A DNA stretch of 6,136 bases from an uncultured Bacteroidales bacterium (GCA_937884015.1 CALGBV010000164.1:1-6136), one strand, 5' to 3'. Counted from the first letter of the stretch, positions 1 to 5,865 are shown. The notes: a model not told the origin generated them from the sequence alone. Made by a program: numbers and translations.

Positions 1-2
1 TT

Positions 3-95
3 GGTTCGGAAGGTGACATTGACGAAAATGTTTATTTGCTCACAGAAGATTACGAAAGAATTTTGACCGAAACTTACGATTATATTTTAGTTTAA
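3..95 (+). CDS. C-terminal tail of an unidentified protein (partial, 5' end outside window)
   Basis: An open frame runs in from the window edge and ends at TAA (93-95), giving 30 residues. They are acidic and aromatic, with segments DIDENVYLLTED and ERILTETYDYILV. I do not recognise the family, and too little is present to assign one. The composition is moderately AT-rich and looks like normal coding sequence, unlike the 650 bases that follow. No terminator hairpin is evident directly after the stop. The frame has no in-window start codon, so this is only the end of a longer gene. It could also be a chance open frame, because 30 codons is short; the amino-acid make-up is what makes coding likely. 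Confidence 0.45.
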   Translation, partial: GSEGDIDENVYLLTEDYERILTETYDYILV

Positions 96-412
96 AGAAA
101 AATCAATATGATATTGCCGATAAAATAGTTGCTTTTATGGTTGAAAATAATTTCTCTAGTTTTTGTTTAGCGCAGTCTTACATTCGATTTTCTTGTCTCG
201 TATTTGATGATTCGTTCCTGCAAAACTTTATACAAAACATGGTAGTTCCCGCTTCCTGTTTGGATTGTGAGGGAGTTGCTTTTCGTGTTCCTGCGTCGCG
301 CTTCTTATATGTGGTTTCTACTAGGTCAGATTGTGTACGCCAGCGTTTGGACACTTCCGGTAGCCTGTCCGTGGGTGCGCGACATTTATCTCACGGTTTC
401 TAGTGGCACTAA

Positions 413-539
413 GGCATCCATTCACAAATCAGGATTTGGAACCCGCTCCAACAACTCGATGGATTCCAAAATGAAATATTTAGAAGGAATCCATCTCAGA
501 CAAGCTTCCGCGGGTTCCATGCTTTGTTCATTGGATGCC
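413..539. repeat. Three-tier nested inverted repeat
   Basis: Three pairs of perfect arms are nested around one centre: GGCATCCA (413-420) with TGGATGCC (532-539), GGAACCCGC (438-446) with GCGGGTTCC (510-518), and GATGGATTCC (458-467) with GGAATCCATC (486-495). The inner loop of 18 nt is AT-rich and contains AAATATTT. Three nested perfect arms of 8, 9 and 10 bp are very unlikely by chance, so folding in RNA or as extruded DNA is probably selected or inherited from a mobile element. Function unknown. Confidence 0.75.
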
Positions 540-545
540 GTGATT

Positions 546-567
546 CAAATACGCCTCGGCGTATTTG
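546..567. repeat. Perfect 10-bp palindromic hairpin
   Basis: CAAATACGCC (546-555) and GGCGTATTTG (558-567) are exact reverse complements separated by only TC. It could be a hairpin tip in RNA or a binding site for a dimeric protein. It lies between the nested repeat on its left and a second nested hairpin on its right. No T-run follows on either strand, so a simple intrinsic terminator is unlikely. Confidence 0.7.
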
Positions 568-572
568 CACGC

Positions 573-618
573 GAGATGCGCGTCGCACATTAGTGCGACA
601 TTTTCATCTGCGCATCTC
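573..618. repeat. Nested hairpin (two coaxial stems)
   Basis: GAGATGCGC (573-581) pairs with GCGCATCTC (610-618). Immediately inside it, GTCGCAC (582-588) pairs with GTGCGAC (593-599) across the loop ATTA. The left stems stack without a gap, while the right side carries a 10-nt bulge (600-609). This forms a long, stable stem-bulge-stem element. It resembles structured RNA or the folded DNA ends of some mobile elements; I cannot tell which. Confidence 0.7.
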
Positions 619-632
619 TGCGATCCGCCGGA

Positions 633-740
633 GGCTTATAACTGAGAAGGGGATTGTACCCCTCCTCAGTAAAACTTGTTACCCCCACCTACGCTTCGCT
701 TAGAGGAGGGGGACATCCTCTTCCAGTTATAAACCTTCAA
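633..740. mobile_element. Possible end of an IS200/IS605-type (TnpB-associated) element
   Basis: Outer arms GGCTTATAACTG (633-644) and CAGTTATAAACC (724-735) match at 11 of 12 positions. Between them lie two hairpins. The first is 641-670 (ACTGAG-x-AGGGG with CCCCT-x-CTCAGT, loop ATTGTA). The second is 682-712 (five C pairing with five G, plus CCT with AGG, around a TTCG-containing loop). The block ends with TTCAA (736-740), and sequence character then changes abruptly. Subterminal hairpins without target duplication and a right cleavage site such as TCAA (known for IS608) are features of the IS200/IS605 family, where this end also encodes the TnpB guide RNA. No transposase or tnpB is present here, so this would be a solitary end. 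Assignment is inference from shape only. Confidence 0.3.
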
Positions 741-744
741 GTAC

Positions 745-1569
745 ATGTACTCTTACAAATCCACCTTCTACATCAACATCAAAAATAATATTATTATCAA
801 AAATAAAAAAATAAGCTTAACTACAAATGGTAAAACTTATACTAAAACCACTAATAGTAAAGGAGAAGCTATTTTTACTCTTAATATGCCAAGCACATTT
901 CAAGTTAAAAAAGTATATAATGCTGAAATCAAATTTAGAGGAGATTATGGTTATATAAAAAGTTCTAAAAATATATCTATAACTGTTATTAGTAAAGAAA
1001 ATATGTTTATTAATGCAAGTAATAAGACATTAACTAATAATGAAAGTTATTATAAATTTAGAGTATATGGTAATGGTAATTACAGTAAAAAGCCTGTTCA
1101 AGTAATTATTACTAGAAATAACTATAAAAAAGTATATAATCTAACTACAAATGAAAAAGGTTACTGTGAATTTAATTTTAAAGAATCAATTGGAGTTTAC
1201 AAAGTAAATATAAAATTTGCTGAAGACAATTCATACAAATCAGCAAGTAAAGACATACTTATTATTTCAAGTAAAGAAACAACTTATGTAAAAGCAAGTG
1301 ATATAATTCAAGCAGCATCTACTCTTAAAACTTATGTGAATAAAAATCTAAAATTACCATCAAATATAAAAGTAGGTAATAATACTTATAGTACTGTGGA
1401 TTTCGCATATATGAGTGGATTACTTATTAATAATATCTATAACCACGGATATGATGGAAATTTATTAATTAAAGCTCCTAATCTAGTCAATTTAAAAACA
1501 GAACATTTTATAGTGCTTTTTCAAGAAAAGTGGTACTTTTGCCGCCAAATCAACGTACTATGTTTTTGA
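745..1569 (+). pseudogene. Fragment of a methanogen-type adhesin: Ig-like repeats plus pseudomurein-binding repeat
   Basis: The frame is open from 733 to the stop at 1567-1569; ATG 745 is simply the first Met. Residues about 5-83 and 86-176 look like two bacterial-Ig-like beta-sandwich repeats with the recurring pattern NGKTYTKTTNSKGEA ... Y.A.IKF.GD..Y..S.K. Residues about 185-231 (IIQAASTLKTYVNKN, then LP, then FAYMSGLLINNI) match the pseudomurein-binding repeat pattern of Methanobacteriales cell-surface proteins. There is no signal peptide or anchor, so the N-terminus is missing. From about residue 250 the resemblance stops and the frame runs into the yciO promoter and start, so the C-terminus is missing too. 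Base composition is roughly a quarter GC with A/T-ending codons, as in Methanosphaera and unlike every neighbour. It is either a transferred, truncated gene or an assembly chimera; it is unlikely to be functional as written. Confidence 0.6.
1534..1541 (+). promoter_or_regulatory. Bacteroidota -7 box (TACTTTTG) for yciO
   Basis: TACTTTTG fits the Bacteroidota primary-sigma -7 consensus TAnnTTTG exactly. It lies 18 nt before ATG 1560, giving a very short leader of about a dozen bases. The -33 element is weak: only a T-run around 1517-1521 is near the right distance. The box lies inside the tail of the archaeal-like ORF, which shows that native Bacteroidota sequence has resumed by this point. 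It also argues against using the upstream in-frame GTG at 1530, which would lie before the transcription start. Confidence 0.75.
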
Positions 1570-2174
1570 AGTTATACGAAGAGAATCCGAATCCGCGCTA
1601 TGTAAAGATGATTTTGGAGTGCCTTGCTGATGGCGGTGTCATTATTTTCCCTACGGATACCATCTATGGAATGGGCGGTGGCATCAATAATCCGAAAGTG
1701 CTGGATCGCATCTGCCAAATCAAGGGCATCCGGAAGGAAAAGGCCAATTTTTCGCTCATTTTCCATGACTTGAGCATGTTGTCGGAATTTACGCGTCCGA
1801 TCAGCAACAATGTCTACAAAATGATGAAGCGTAATCTTCCGGGAGCGTTCACTTTCATTCTGGAAGCCAACAACAATGTGCCGCGCATTTTCCAGAGCAA
1901 GAAGAAGACCATAGGCATCCGCATTCCTGACCAGCCTATCATTACAAACATCGTGAATGAGTTCGGATCACCTATAATGACTACGTCTTTGGTCGATGAT
2001 GAAGACGAAATGGGAGGCTATTTGACTGACCCGGAAGAAATCAACGAGCGATATAAGGACAAAGTCGACATCATTATTGATGGCGGAGCAGGGGAGAACA
2101 CGGCAAGTACTGTTGTAGATTGCACTGAAAATGAAATACTTATTGTCCGTCAGGGCAAAGGCGTTCTGGATTAA
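1560..2174 (+). CDS. yciO: YciO/Sua5/YrdC-family protein (threonylcarbamoyl-AMP synthase-like)
   Basis: The 204-residue protein has the Sua5/YciO/YrdC fold, whose best-known members condense threonine, bicarbonate and ATP into threonylcarbamoyl-AMP for the t6A tRNA modification in the cytoplasm. Visible motifs are PTDTIYGMGG (31-40), the basic KGIR segment (55-58), GAFTFILEA (95-103), KKKTIGIRIP (114-123), TTSL (141-144), ASTVVD (182-187) and RQGKG (197-201). Spacing, length and the KTIGIRIP stretch resemble E. coli YciO rather than TsaC or long Sua5; there is no C-terminal Sua5 domain. Whether YciO-type proteins supply t6A in this organism is not settled by sequence. ATG 1560 is chosen because the promoter box at 1534-1541 excludes the GTG at 1530, and there is no clear Shine-Dalgarno sequence, as is common in Bacteroidota. 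tRNA-Lys follows 71 bases downstream. Confidence 0.9.
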   Translation: MFLKLYEENPNPRYVKMILECLADGGVIIFPTDTIYGMGGGINNPKVLDRICQIKGIRKEKANFSLIFHDLSMLSEFTRPISNNVYKMMKRNLPGAFTFILEANNNVPRIFQSKKKTIGIRIPDQPIITNIVNEFGSPIMTTSLVDDEDEMGGYLTDPEEINERYKDKVDIIIDGGAGENTASTVVDCTENEILIVRQGKGVLD

Positions 2175-2191
2175 AGAAAAAAATATCGATT

Positions 2192-2226
2192 TTTGGTGTT
2201 TCGTATCAAAAAAATGAGTACTTTTG
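2192..2226 (+). promoter_or_regulatory. Bacteroidota promoter of tRNA-Lys
   Basis: TACTTTTG (2219-2226) matches the TAnnTTTG -7 box exactly, with TTTG at 2192-2195 as a possible -33 element. The 23-nt gap is slightly longer than the usual 19-21. Transcription would start a few bases upstream of the mature tRNA at 2246. Both this and the yciO promoter read TACTTTTGC and are followed by a CGC(A)AAATCA-like stretch. Confidence 0.65.
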
Positions 2227-2245
2227 CAACCGCAAAATCAAGGAT

Positions 2246-2321
2246 GACTTGGTAGCTCAGCAGGTAGAGCATCACACTTTTAATGTGGGGGTCCTGGGTT
2301 CGAGCCCCAGCCAGGTCACCA
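2246..2321 (+). tRNA. trnK: tRNA-Lys (anticodon UUU)
   Basis: A complete 76-nt cloverleaf can be drawn. The acceptor GACTTGG (2246-2252) pairs with CCAGGTC (2311-2317) with one G-U pair. The D arm is GCTC/GAGC. The anticodon stem is TCACA/TGTGG around loop CTTTTAA (2277-2283), with anticodon TTT at 2279-2281. The variable loop has 5 nt, and the T arm is CTGGG/CCCAG with loop TTCGAGC. The discriminator is A, and the terminal CCA (2319-2321) is encoded. It reads lysine AAA/AAG codons. U36-A37-A38 are present, the usual recognition context for t6A at position 37, which is notable beside yciO. It has its own promoter and terminator. Confidence 0.97.
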
Positions 2322-2330
2322 AAAGTAAAT

Positions 2331-2370
2331 AACCCTAATTGATTATCAGTCAGTTAGGGTTTATTTTTTG
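2331..2370 (+). terminator. Intrinsic terminator after tRNA-Lys
   Basis: AACCCTAATTGA (2331-2342) pairs with TCAGTTAGGGTT (2350-2361) over 12 positions, with one A/G mismatch, around a 7-nt loop. The tail TATTTTTTG follows directly. It lies 9 nt after the tRNA CCA end, a typical Rho-independent terminator. Confidence 0.9.
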
Positions 2371-2538
2371 CCAATTTTTATCCTCTCGTGTCAACAAAGC
2401 ATTAAAAAGTTCCAGTCCTGAAATAGCGTTTCAACAAAAGGACAACGTGAATGAGGAGGGGAAAAGTCACGGACTACTCCTGCGAATACCGCACTTTGGA
2501 CTGGATGCATAGCAGGATGCTTTCCATATTAAACTTAC
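2371..2538. other. Convergent intergenic gap, function not apparent
   Basis: About 170 bases lie between the tRNA terminator and the terminator of the OmpA-family gene. A weak fold is possible (TGAAA with TTTCA around 2420-2431, framed by GTCC and GGAC). A 40-codon plus-strand frame from ATG 2451 ends at 2573 inside the opposite terminator, and I do not consider it a gene. Nothing else is recognisable. Confidence 0.4.
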
Positions 2539-2573
2539 AAAAAAAATCACCGCAGGCTTCTTGCCTGCGGTGA
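2539..2573 (-). terminator. Intrinsic terminator of the OmpA-family gene
   Basis: TCACCGCAGGC (2547-2557) and GCCTGCGGTGA (2563-2573) are perfect 11-bp arms with a 5-nt loop. On the minus strand the hairpin is followed by eight T (complement of 2539-2546). It lies about 60 bases past the stop codon of the minus-strand gene. Confidence 0.93.
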
Positions 2574-2634
2574 CGAAAGTTTATCTGATTTTTCACTAAA
2601 TCCTGTAATGGTTATTCTGGACAGGACTTAGTCA

Positions 2635-3831
2635 TTATTCAACAATGCGGTAGAAAGAAACACGGCGGTTGACACCAGACTTGAGGTCGCCAAAAGCAGT
2701 GGTCTTGCCTTTACCATAGTCAGTGAGGCGTGATTCTTCAACACCCAACTTAATGAGTTGATCCTTCACGGCATTAGCACGACGTTCTGAAAGCTGTTGA
2801 TTGTATTCTTCGCTAGCGGTATAATCGCAATAACCGACGACGCTCAAACGAAGTTCAGGATTTTGCTTCATGACATCGGCAACAGCCTGAATCTTTTCCA
2901 TTTGGTCTGCAGCAATTGCATAGCTGTCATTAGCGAAAAGCACTGAGAAAGGAAGTGCGCGGAAAGCGACATTGTCGTCAGCGATGCCATTGATGGCAGC
3001 GTCAAGTTCTTCATCATTGTTATTGGCAGCAGCGGCTAAAGCAGCGTTAGCATCAGCAAGTTGCTGTTCCAAATCGCCAACGCGCTGGTTGAGACGTCCT
3101 TCTTCCTGTTGAGCGTCATTTAATTCGCCATTGAGCTGGTCTACCTTGTTGTAAAGAGCGTTCAGCTCTTCTTGATTGAACTTTTTTTCGCTAGCAATCC
3201 TTTCAGCATCTTTAGTTGTTGGGCCAAAACGATACATCAAACCAACTGCAACAGAACCATGAAGGTCATGGATGTAATGAAAGTCCGGAATATCAGCAGT
3301 GTTGTCAACTACGTATTCAGCATACACAGTACCGTGTTTGCCAAAGTCTTGACTAATGCCGAGACCACCCTGCCAAAGAACAGCAAGGTTGCCATATCTT
3401 TCGATGCGGAAAAGGCTTTCGAAACCTGCACCAGCCAAAGCATAAATGGAGAATCTGCGTTCAGGGTTGTAACCCATAATGGCATCGTTAATGCTGAACT
3501 TGACGTCAGCTGTCAATTTGCCATAACGGTCGTACCATGTGCCATCACCAAGATTTTTCTCATTTGTGAAGAGACCAGGCATGGCACCATGCAAACGCAC
3601 ATCCCATACGTGATTCAGTTCTTTTTCGAGCACAATGCCGAAACCAGCATCAGTAGCATGACGCCAATCAAAGAAGTCACCGTTGCCATACTGATGATTG
3701 TAGATTGCTTCTGCACCAAGTTTCCAGTTGCTCCAGAAACCATAGTGTGGATAAATATTGTCCTGTGCCTTAGCACTCATGCCAAGGAGAAGCAATGCCA
3801 CCACTGCGATTAAATTTTTTTGTTTGTTCAT
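2635..3831 (-). CDS. OmpA-family outer-membrane protein (barrel, coiled coil, peptidoglycan-binding domain)
   Basis: The 398-residue protein probably links the outer membrane to peptidoglycan. Residues 1-22 are a signal peptide with a hydrophobic core (LIAVVALLLLGM) and AKA before the cut at Q23. Residues about 23-204 alternate as beta strands with many aromatics and Gly, ending GLMYRFG, as an eight-strand-type barrel would. Residues about 207-275 are charged and heptad-like (coiled coil), with an Ala/Asn-rich stretch at 262-272. Residues about 290-398 form the OmpA/MotB domain: GYCDYTASEEYNQQLSERRA (333-352) and NRRVSF (388-393). D336 and R351 align with the two diaminopimelate-contacting residues of E. 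coli OmpA (D271, R286). The lack of a lipobox Cys at the cut separates it from Pal. Its own promoter, long leader and strong terminator suggest a monocistronic, abundantly expressed gene. Confidence 0.92.
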   Translation of the reverse strand: MNKQKNLIAVVALLLLGMSAKAQDNIYPHYGFWSNWKLGAEAIYNHQYGNGDFFDWRHATDAGFGIVLEKELNHVWDVRLHGAMPGLFTNEKNLGDGTWYDRYGKLTADVKFSINDAIMGYNPERRFSIYALAGAGFESLFRIERYGNLAVLWQGGLGISQDFGKHGTVYAEYVVDNTADIPDFHYIHDLHGSVAVGLMYRFGPTTKDAERIASEKKFNQEELNALYNKVDQLNGELNDAQQEEGRLNQRVGDLEQQLADANAALAAAANNNDEELDAAINGIADDNVAFRALPFSVLFANDSYAIAADQMEKIQAVADVMKQNPELRLSVVGYCDYTASEEYNQQLSERRANAVKDQLIKLGVEESRLTDYGKGKTTAFGDLKSGVNRRVSFYRIVE

Positions 3832-3916
3832 AATGATAATTTGTATTTATTAAACTGATTATTAAACATCTATATCATTGAATTCATGAATATGAACTCA
3901 TCAATCAAAATTTGTG

Positions 3917-3948
3917 CAAAGATAATACTTTTTTTAAAGCCAAAGCAA
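3917..3948 (-). promoter_or_regulatory. Bacteroidota promoter of the OmpA-family gene
   Basis: On the minus strand TATCTTTG (complement of 3917-3924) matches the TAnnTTTG -7 box. A TTG (3946-3948) lies 21 nt upstream as a -33 element; TTTG at 3941-3944 is an alternative with a short gap. The promoter abuts the stop codon of the hydrolase gene. The leader would be about 75-80 nt and AT-rich, with the perfect palindrome ATTCATGAAT at 3882-3891. Confidence 0.65.
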
Positions 3949-3949
3949 T

Positions 3950-4867
3950 TTATTTATATAAATCTTTAGGAGTAAAGTTGTCATACGCCGGTTTTGAGGA
4001 AGAGTCCATGTTCAGTAAGTCTTCTTCTATCTGCAATTGTTCTTTATTGACGACAAAATGTGTAATGAACCACTCGAATGTGTCGATTGTTGGGGTGAAC
4101 ATGTTGGCAACGCTGTGTCCATAATCCTGATAACGGCGGAAATAGTAGGGATAACCGCTGCCTTTAAAAACAGGAACAAGTTTGGATGAACCGAAAAAGC
4201 CGACACCGAATAAACGCAATTGCTTGTAAGTGACAAGTTTATCAGACGTCCCATGAAACAGCATAGTCGGAGCCGGTTTATGGTTGCGGTATTTCACCTT
4301 GCCATTAGTCGAATAGATGGCACCTGCGTAAGATGCCACACCTGCCAAATGGAAATCTTTTGGCAATATGTCAGAATTCAGCAATCCATTACAGATGGCG
4401 TAATCGGTTTCCAGCACCGTAATGGCACCTGCGCTGCTGCCAACAAGCACAATCCTTTCTGTATTGATTTTCAACTCTGTAGCATTATCTATCAGATACT
4501 GCAAAGCGGAGATGGCATCTTCCGTGGCCATATAGATTGCATTCTCAAGCGGCTCGTGATGCAGCAGATTCAGCTTCTTCACGCCTTTCAAGCCCAAGCG
4601 GTAATCAATGGCAACGGCAATGTGACCGCGTTCAACCAAAGCATTGCAATAATCCGTCGAACTTGAATTGTTACGTTCGCCGCTCATAAATCCACCGCCA
4701 AAGACAAACATTACGGTTACTGTGCTATCCGTAACATTTTCGGGCGTGTAGACATCCATGAACAATTCCTGACTGTCTTTTTCGGCAAACTTGTAGGTTT
4801 TCATTTCTTGGGCAAAAACATTTACGCCCAACAATAAAGCGACAATTGCAAATAAAATCTTTTTCAT
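3950..4867 (-). CDS. Secreted alpha/beta hydrolase (esterase/lipase-like)
   Basis: This 305-residue predicted serine hydrolase has a signal peptide at 1-19 (MKKILFAIVALLLGVNVFA, cut before Q20), so it acts in the periplasm or is exported. The catalytic triad is visible: nucleophile S145 in GSSAG (143-147), D209 in HGTSDKLV (205-212) and H251 in YGHS (249-252). The oxyanion-hole segment reads VFGGGF (55-60), and AIDYRLG (86-92) fits the esterase/HSL-like class. The usual His of HGGG is replaced by Phe56. The extra C-terminal tail (about 275-305) is polar. The substrate cannot be read from sequence; carbohydrate-ester or lipid-ester cleavage is possible. Its ATG lies 3 nt after the lpxD stop, so the two are probably cotranscribed. 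No terminator follows, and the promoter of the OmpA-family gene begins directly at its end. Confidence 0.85.
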   Translation of the reverse strand: MKKILFAIVALLLGVNVFAQEMKTYKFAEKDSQELFMDVYTPENVTDSTVTVMFVFGGGFMSGERNNSSSTDYCNALVERGHIAVAIDYRLGLKGVKKLNLLHHEPLENAIYMATEDAISALQYLIDNATELKINTERIVLVGSSAGAITVLETDYAICNGLLNSDILPKDFHLAGVASYAGAIYSTNGKVKYRNHKPAPTMLFHGTSDKLVTYKQLRLFGVGFFGSSKLVPVFKGSGYPYYFRRYQDYGHSVANMFTPTIDTFEWFITHFVVNKEQLQIEEDLLNMDSSSKPAYDNFTPKDLYK

Positions 4868-4870
4868 AAC

Positions 4871-5818
4871 TTACTGTTCGTTTTCAATTCTTTTATAGTA
4901 TTCCTTCATGAAATCAGGCAGTTGGCGCATGGCAACCTGTTCGCGCCATTGCTTGCGCACATCCTGAGCCGGTACGCCAAAAACAGCCTTGCCTGGTGCA
5001 ACGGACTTGTCGACAGCGGAAGTGGCCAGCACCACAGCTCCTTCACCAATCACCAGGTCTTTGTTGACACAGACGCGTCCCCAAAGAATGACGTCGTCCT
5101 CAATGCGCGTGACGCCTGCAATGGCAGCATGGCTTCCAATGAGACAGTTGCAGCCGATGTAACTATCGTGGCCTACCTGACAATGGTTATCCATTTTCGT
5201 ACCTTTATTAATAATGGTGTCGGAAGTCACGCCTTTGTCAATGCTGCACAAGGCACCGATTTCCACATCATCGCCGATGACGACACGGCCAAACGACTCG
5301 AATTTCTTGTAGCCTTCCGAACGGCGCTGGAAATAATAGCCATCGGCACCGATGACGCTGCCCGAATGGATAATGACATTGTCGCCAACCACGCAATAGT
5401 CGTAAATGGTGACATTCGGGTGAATGACGCAGTTTTTGCCAATCCTGCAATGATTTCCCACAAAGGCGCCCGGCATGATGTAGGTTCCTTCGCCAATTTC
5501 TGCCGAAGGGCTTATGGCCTGATTTTGAGGCTCAAACGGACGGAAATGGCGCATGATGCGAATGAAGGCATCGAAAGGATCGTCGTGAATCAGAAGCGCT
5601 TTCCCTTCGGGGCAATCCACGCGCATGTTGATTAACACGATGGTTGCCGCCGATTTCAGTGCCTTGGCATAATATTTCGGGTGGTCGACAAAAGTAATGT
5701 CGCCAGCCTCAACCTTATGGATTTCGTTCAGTCCAGTGATGGGAAAGTCGGGGTCGCCGACATATTCCGCACCTATCAATGCGGCAATTTCGCGCAGGGA
5801 GGTTTGTGGTATTTTCAT
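4871..5818 (-). CDS. lpxD: LpxD-like UDP-3-O-acylglucosamine N-acyltransferase (probable second paralog)
   Basis: The 315-residue protein has an N-terminal uridine-binding-type domain (about 1-100, with NEIHKVEAGDITFVDHPKYY at 31-50). This is followed by a left-handed beta-helix of hexapeptide repeats (about 103-280, for example IGEGTY, IGKNCV, IGDDVE), and a helical C-terminus. LpxD adds a 3-hydroxyacyl chain to the 2-amino group of UDP-3-O-acylglucosamine in lipid A synthesis, as a cytoplasmic trimer. His217 in MDNHCQVGHD (209-218) aligns with the catalytic His239 of E. coli LpxD. Many Bacteroidota carry two LpxD-like genes; the start sequence and the neighbouring efp fit, from memory, the shorter second type, whose exact substrate is unclear. 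The efp terminator lies upstream, so it likely has its own promoter. A degenerate -7 box on the minus strand (TAACTTGT, complement of 5847-5854) is the only candidate. Confidence 0.88.
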   Translation of the reverse strand: MKIPQTSLREIAALIGAEYVGDPDFPITGLNEIHKVEAGDITFVDHPKYYAKALKSAATIVLINMRVDCPEGKALLIHDDPFDAFIRIMRHFRPFEPQNQAISPSAEIGEGTYIMPGAFVGNHCRIGKNCVIHPNVTIYDYCVVGDNVIIHSGSVIGADGYYFQRRSEGYKKFESFGRVVIGDDVEIGALCSIDKGVTSDTIINKGTKMDNHCQVGHDSYIGCNCLIGSHAAIAGVTRIEDDVILWGRVCVNKDLVIGEGAVVLATSAVDKSVAPGKAVFGVPAQDVRKQWREQVAMRQLPDFMKEYYKRIENEQ

Positions 5819-5865
5819 TGTCTGACAGTTTATTACCTAATAACGCACAAGTTACGGAAAAGTTG

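Larger units (their letters stand above)
96..744. other. Gene-poor spacer, hairpin-rich in its second half
   Basis: No convincing protein gene lies in these roughly 650 bases. Two overlapping plus-strand open frames (137-403 and 267-593) are rich in Cys, Ser, Val and Arg, match no family I know and run across inverted repeats, so I treat them as chance. The first third is AT-rich and has no obvious signals. From about 240 onward the GC content rises to roughly half. From 413 to 735 the sequence is almost continuously made of inverted repeats, listed separately. Base composition here differs both from the archaeal-like block to the right and from the housekeeping genes further right, so the spacer may be imported or a remnant of mobile DNA. 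Confidence 0.6.

Noticed and set aside
167..304. Minus-strand open frame of about 45 codons ending at 167-169
   Set aside because: It has no start codon after the upstream stop, is short and basic, and I cannot match it to a family; it could be a decayed gene end or a dispersed intergenic repeat, but nothing supports a functional gene.
137..593. Two overlapping plus-strand open frames in the spacer
   Set aside because: Their residues fit no family, codon pattern is unlike the real genes, they overlap each other in different frames and the second runs through several inverted repeats.
413..735. Integron attC site or CRISPR array
   Set aside because: The arms do not carry the RYYYAAC/GTTRRRY core motifs of attC, and there are no regularly spaced identical direct repeats as in CRISPR.
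1530..1559. GTG 1530 as the start of yciO
   Set aside because: The extra ten residues overlap the -7 promoter box and lie before the expected transcription start; ATG 1560 aligns with the family start.
2451..2573. Forty-codon plus-strand frame in the convergent gap
   Set aside because: Its end is formed by the hairpin of the opposite terminator and it has no recognisable features.
3172..5635. Long plus-strand open frames opposite the minus-strand genes (3172-3813, 4220-4666, 4922-5635)
   Set aside because: They are antisense shadows of clearly identified OmpA-family, hydrolase and LpxD genes.
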